64,000 nucleotides of DNA, taken from the NCBI RefSeq assembly GCF_003591515.1, contig NZ_QZCG01000008.1:1-64000 (forward strand), in the 5' to 3' direction. The position numbers were made by a program, and so were the translations under genes. Position 1 is the first letter of the stretch; every line of letters begins with the position of its first letter. Below the pieces are notes generated by a model. That model had not been told where the DNA came from. It saw nothing but the letters and a program-made list of their open reading frames with translations, and ran no database searches. This DNA comes from Paracoccus onubensis (GTDB taxonomy: Bacteria > Pseudomonadota > Alphaproteobacteria > Rhodobacterales > Rhodobacteraceae). Positions 61,163 through 64,000 of this stretch are shown in pieces.

Positions 61163-62334
61163 GACAACCACTCCTGGAAAACATCGTCGTCATGCTGCCC
61201 CAGGCCGGGCGGAGCGCGACGGATCGAAAAATCGAAATCCGTCAGGCCAACCGGAAAGCCGACAGTGGCAACCGTCGCGCCGTTGGGCATCGTGGTCCGG
61301 GTGATCCAGTCCTTGTCCTTTACATGGGCGTCATTCAGGATTTCGCTGAAATCATTGATCGGCGCACAGGGAATACCCTTGGCGTCGAACTGCCGAAGCC
61401 AATGCCCGGCGGATTGTTCCAGAAAGATCGGCTGCAGAATAGCGGCCAACTCATCCTGATTTTGCGCGCGTAACGGCTGGGTCCGGAAACGCGGATCATC
61501 CGCAAGTTCGGGTTTGCCGATGACGATGCAGGTATCGCGCCAAAGCTTGTCGTTTCCCGCCGCGACGGTAAAGGGCCTGTCCGCCGATTCGAAGCCCTGA
61601 TAGGGCGCATTGCGCGGATGTTGCGATCCCAATCGTTCGGGGGCCTTGCCGGTGCCGAAATACTGACTCGTCTGCAAGGCCGAGATCCCCAGCAGCGCGC
61701 CCAGCAATGAACAATCGACATGCGCGCCAATCCCCGATGCCTTCGCCCGGTTCACGGCGGCAAGGCTGACAAAGGCCGCATAGAGGCCCGCCGCGAAATC
61801 GCCGACCGGCACGCCGCATTTGACCGGCGGCCCATCGGCCTCGCCGGTGACGCTCATCAGGCCGCTCATGGCCTGCACCGTGACGTCGAAAGCGCCCTTT
61901 TGCGCATAGGGACCCAACTGGCCATAGCCGGTGATCGAGCAGTAAACCAGTTGCGGATTGATGGCGCGGCAATCGTCATAACCGAAGCCGCTGCGGGCAA
62001 GAACTCCGGGACGAAAATTTTCGATCAGCAGATCCGCTTTCCCGATCAACCGGCGAAATCTGGCGGCGTCACCGGCGTTCTTGATATCGATGGTGACGGA
62101 CCGCTTGTTGCGATTAAGCGAGGTGAAATTGCCGCTGAAGACGCCATCCGGAGCCTCATGCAGAGGCGGCCAGCTTCTCATGCCGTCACCCCCGTCGGGC
62201 CGCTCGATCTTGACCACATCGGCACCCAGATCCGCGAACAGGCTGCCGGTGAACGGTCCGGCGGCGATCTGGGCGAACTCCAGCACCCGAAGCCCCGCCA
62301 ACGGGCCGGGTTGGTGACTTACATCGTCCTGCAT
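61159..62334 (-). CDS. Class III CoA-transferase (CaiB/BaiF family)
   Basis: This 391-residue protein transfers CoA from a donor thioester to an acid. The N-terminus has LAGLRVLEFAQIAAGPFTGS and LGADVVKIERPDGGDGMRSW, the SLNRNKRSVTIDI loop is present, and the catalytic aspartate is in VPVGDFAAGLYAAFVSLAAV. A C-terminal PCAPINDFSEILND is also typical. It overlaps the crotonase gene and lies 53 bp after the LLM monooxygenase gene. It probably activates the carboxylic acid produced by the monooxygenase. Confidence 0.9.
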   Translation of the reverse strand: MQDDVSHQPGPLAGLRVLEFAQIAAGPFTGSLFADLGADVVKIERPDGGDGMRSWPPLHEAPDGVFSGNFTSLNRNKRSVTIDIKNAGDAARFRRLIGKADLLIENFRPGVLARSGFGYDDCRAINPQLVYCSITGYGQLGPYAQKGAFDVTVQAMSGLMSVTGEADGPPVKCGVPVGDFAAGLYAAFVSLAAVNRAKASGIGAHVDCSLLGALLGISALQTSQYFGTGKAPERLGSQHPRNAPYQGFESADRPFTVAAGNDKLWRDTCIVIGKPELADDPRFRTQPLRAQNQDELAAILQPIFLEQSAGHWLRQFDAKGIPCAPINDFSEILNDAHVKDKDWITRTTMPNGATVATVGFPVGLTDFDFSIRRAPPGLGQHDDDVFQEWLS

Positions 62335-62387
62335 AGGATCAATGCTCCTTCATGAATAAGATTGTGGCGCGAATGGCCGAGAGATTG

Positions 62388-63524
62388 TCAGATGCGCAGC
62401 CCGGCCTGTTTCATCAGCGGAATGACCCGGTCGCCGAAAAACTGCAGATCGTTGATATAGTCGTAGAAATTCACCTGCACGCCGTCGCAGCCCGCATCCT
62501 TCAGCTTCTGGAAACCGGCCACGACCTGTTCGGGCGTGCCAACAATATGAACGTTGCCGCCGATGACCCATTGATCCCGGCTGGCCGCTTTCCAGGATGA
62601 CTGATCGCCGCCCATGAATGTCGCGTAGAAATTATCGGCGGCAACGCTGTCCTGCTGTTCAAGGATGCGGTCATATTGCGCCCGGGCCTCTTTTTCCGTT
62701 TCACGGCAGATGACATGGGGATTGATGACCGTGCGGATATCGCGCCCGGCCTGTTGCGCCAGATCCTTGATCCGGCGGTTGTGATCCGGAAGCACTGCGG
62801 CTGCCGCGTCCAGATCGGCGCCCGCCGGGCTGGTGATGAAGATCAGGTCAGAGTTGCGAACCGCGTAATCCAGCCCGGCCTTTGAAGATGAGGCATTGAC
62901 CAGCAGGCAGCGACCGTTCACCGGCTTTGGAGACACAAAGGCGTTTTTGGCCTGCCAGAACTTGCCGTTGAACGTCACCTCTTCCGGGTCGGACCACAGC
63001 CTGCGCATCAGCGATACGAATTCCTCGGCCATGACATAGCGCTGGTCATGTTCGACCAGACCCAGTCCGAACATCTCGACTTCGGATTTCTTGTAGCCGG
63101 TAACCATGTTCAGGCCCCAGCGCCCATTGCTCATCCGGTCGATCGTGGCGCCGAATTTGGCCAGATGCAGCGGATGCCAGCCGTAAAGGATATGCACCGT
63201 CGAGACCAGCATGATGCGCTTGGTCAAGGCCGCGAGTCCCGCCGTAATCAACAGCGGATCATTGGCATCCTCGCGAAAACGCATTTTCCCGCCATAGCCG
63301 CCCTTGCCCATCCACTGGGCCAGCCCGAAAACCAGATCGAAGCCCATTTCCTCGGCCATGACCGTGCAGCGGGCATTGTATTCAAACCCGGGATCTGTGT
63401 CGCGCGGCGCCAGCGACGGGCTCCAGGCACCGGATTGCAGGGGCAGGAACAGCCCAAGCAGGAGCGCGTTTTTCTTGGCTTCCTCGAGTGCCGGGATCGG
63501 CGCTTCAATCGTCGCGGTCGTCAT
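62388..63524 (-). CDS. LLM-class FMNH2-dependent monooxygenase
   Basis: This 378-residue bacterial-luciferase-like enzyme is the oxygenase of a two-component system. Typical regions are LVSTVHILYGWHPLHLAKFG, RMSNGRWGLNMVTGYKKSEV, PLLITAGLAALTKRI and LLVNASSSKAGLDYAVRNSD. It belongs to the group with SsuD, SfnG, RutA and DszA, which oxidise sulfonates, sulfones or ring amides; the exact substrate is not visible. The start at 63524 follows AAGGGGA. It is first in the leftward operon with a CoA-transferase, crotonase, RibB-type enzyme and flavin reductase, which fits oxidative cleavage followed by CoA-dependent breakdown. Confidence 0.87.
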   Translation of the reverse strand: MTTATIEAPIPALEEAKKNALLLGLFLPLQSGAWSPSLAPRDTDPGFEYNARCTVMAEEMGFDLVFGLAQWMGKGGYGGKMRFREDANDPLLITAGLAALTKRIMLVSTVHILYGWHPLHLAKFGATIDRMSNGRWGLNMVTGYKKSEVEMFGLGLVEHDQRYVMAEEFVSLMRRLWSDPEEVTFNGKFWQAKNAFVSPKPVNGRCLLVNASSSKAGLDYAVRNSDLIFITSPAGADLDAAAAVLPDHNRRIKDLAQQAGRDIRTVINPHVICRETEKEARAQYDRILEQQDSVAADNFYATFMGGDQSSWKAASRDQWVIGGNVHIVGTPEQVVAGFQKLKDAGCDGVQVNFYDYINDLQFFGDRVIPLMKQAGLRI

Positions 63525-64000
63525 CGAAATCCCCTTTGGTTATCCTGTTTGCTGCCCAAGGCGCGCGGCGATCGATCATATCGCCGCCGATCGGCAATAA
63601 CATGATGGCGAAATCGCATCTCAGGTCCTGATTGCAGCGTAACGTCGACAAGCCGCGGCAATCAAACGAGATAACCTGAAGGTCGCCCATCAAGGATTTT
63701 GAACCCTTCACCGAAGATGCGGCGCAGAATTGTCGTTAATCCCGGTACGCGGTTCCTCTCTGCTTTTTCGAACAATCGTCACCCGGGAAAACCTGCGGTC
63801 ACCGTCAGATTTCGTAAGAATTCCAAAGAATTGGATTCTGGACTCATCAGTTTAGTTAACGTTATCGTGATGATAAGCCAATCCGGCGCTTGGAATTGTT
63901 CCCGCATCGAGCTGTTCATTCGTCCCGAGTGTCAAAAATGGAAAAATCACCGGGATGAGGTCACGACCAGGGGCCAGTCCCGGAATTCGCCACCCGAAGC
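63525..64000. other. Intergenic region upstream of the LLM monooxygenase gene
   Basis: No gene is supported in these 476 bp. The stretch at 63689-63715 resembles the one at 57469-57495. An A/T-rich patch at 63820-63880 contains TTAACGTTAT (63856-63865) and the inverted repeat TTATC to GATAA (63862-63876), which could belong to a promoter for a rightward gene beyond the window. The LLM promoter should lie within the first 150 bp, but no clear boxes are seen. Confidence 0.45.

Overview
The window is GC-rich DNA from an alphaproteobacterium, most likely of the Rhodobacterales (Paracoccus-like). The basis is the strongly G/C-ending codon use, the many TTT- and TRAP-type solute transporters, and two copies of an intergenic element starting GACCCCCGAGGTATTTG, which resembles elements I recall from genomes of that group. 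There is no rRNA, tRNA, CRISPR array, phage or recognisable insertion sequence. It reads as an accessory catabolic region, for example of a chromid or large plasmid: eight uptake systems (one ABC, two TTT, one TRAP, three MFS, one AtoE type) and six local regulators (two RpiR, GntR, IclR, TrmB, LysR), each beside its own pathway genes.

Layout. (1) 180-6202: an ABC sugar-type importer (ATPase, two permeases, binding protein), a PHP phosphoesterase and an RpiR/SIS regulator in one overlapping operon. (2) 6439-18431: an acid-sugar (tetronate-type) regulon with PdxA2, a TctCBA importer, an SAF-domain dehydrogenase, OtnK, OtnC and OtnI in one leftward operon, and a TIM-barrel isomerase with a DhaK-DhaL kinase in another. 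Both leftward units carry a TGTATACA palindrome suited to the FadR-type GntR regulator at 17745. (3) 18544-26577: a TRAP importer, a glutamine-synthetase-like ligase, an aldehyde dehydrogenase and an iron alcohol dehydrogenase, divergent from an RpiR regulator. This set fits gamma-glutamylation of an amine or amino alcohol. (4) 26688-33763: Pta, Xsc, a GMC dehydrogenase, an MHS transporter and an IclR regulator, matching the published isethionate pathway (IseR, IseU, IseJ, Xsc, Pta).

(5) 33990-39087: a three-gene island I cannot assign to a described system. It holds a stand-alone alpha/beta-hydrolase-like protein, an FkbH-type HAD protein with a GNAT-like middle and an SGNH-like C-terminus, and a large protein joining a degenerate family-2 glycosyltransferase domain to a second copy of the same hydrolase. 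(6) 41013-54744: a TrmB-regulated module with TctABC, an aconitase-family hydratase, an enolase-superfamily enzyme of the muconate-lactonizing subgroup, a three-part biotin-dependent acyl-CoA carboxylase and an NDP-forming acyl-CoA synthetase of unusual domain order. A 20-bp palindrome occurs at both of its promoter regions (42193 and 49802), which argues for one regulon. This is the best candidate for an undescribed catabolic pathway.

(7) 54917-63524: a LysR regulator, an AtoE-type transporter and an MFS protein, then a leftward operon with an LLM flavin monooxygenase, a class III CoA-transferase, a crotonase lacking both classical glutamates, a RibB with a degenerate GTP cyclohydrolase II half, and a flavin reductase. 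It looks like a two-component flavin monooxygenase pathway that makes part of its own flavin precursor supply.
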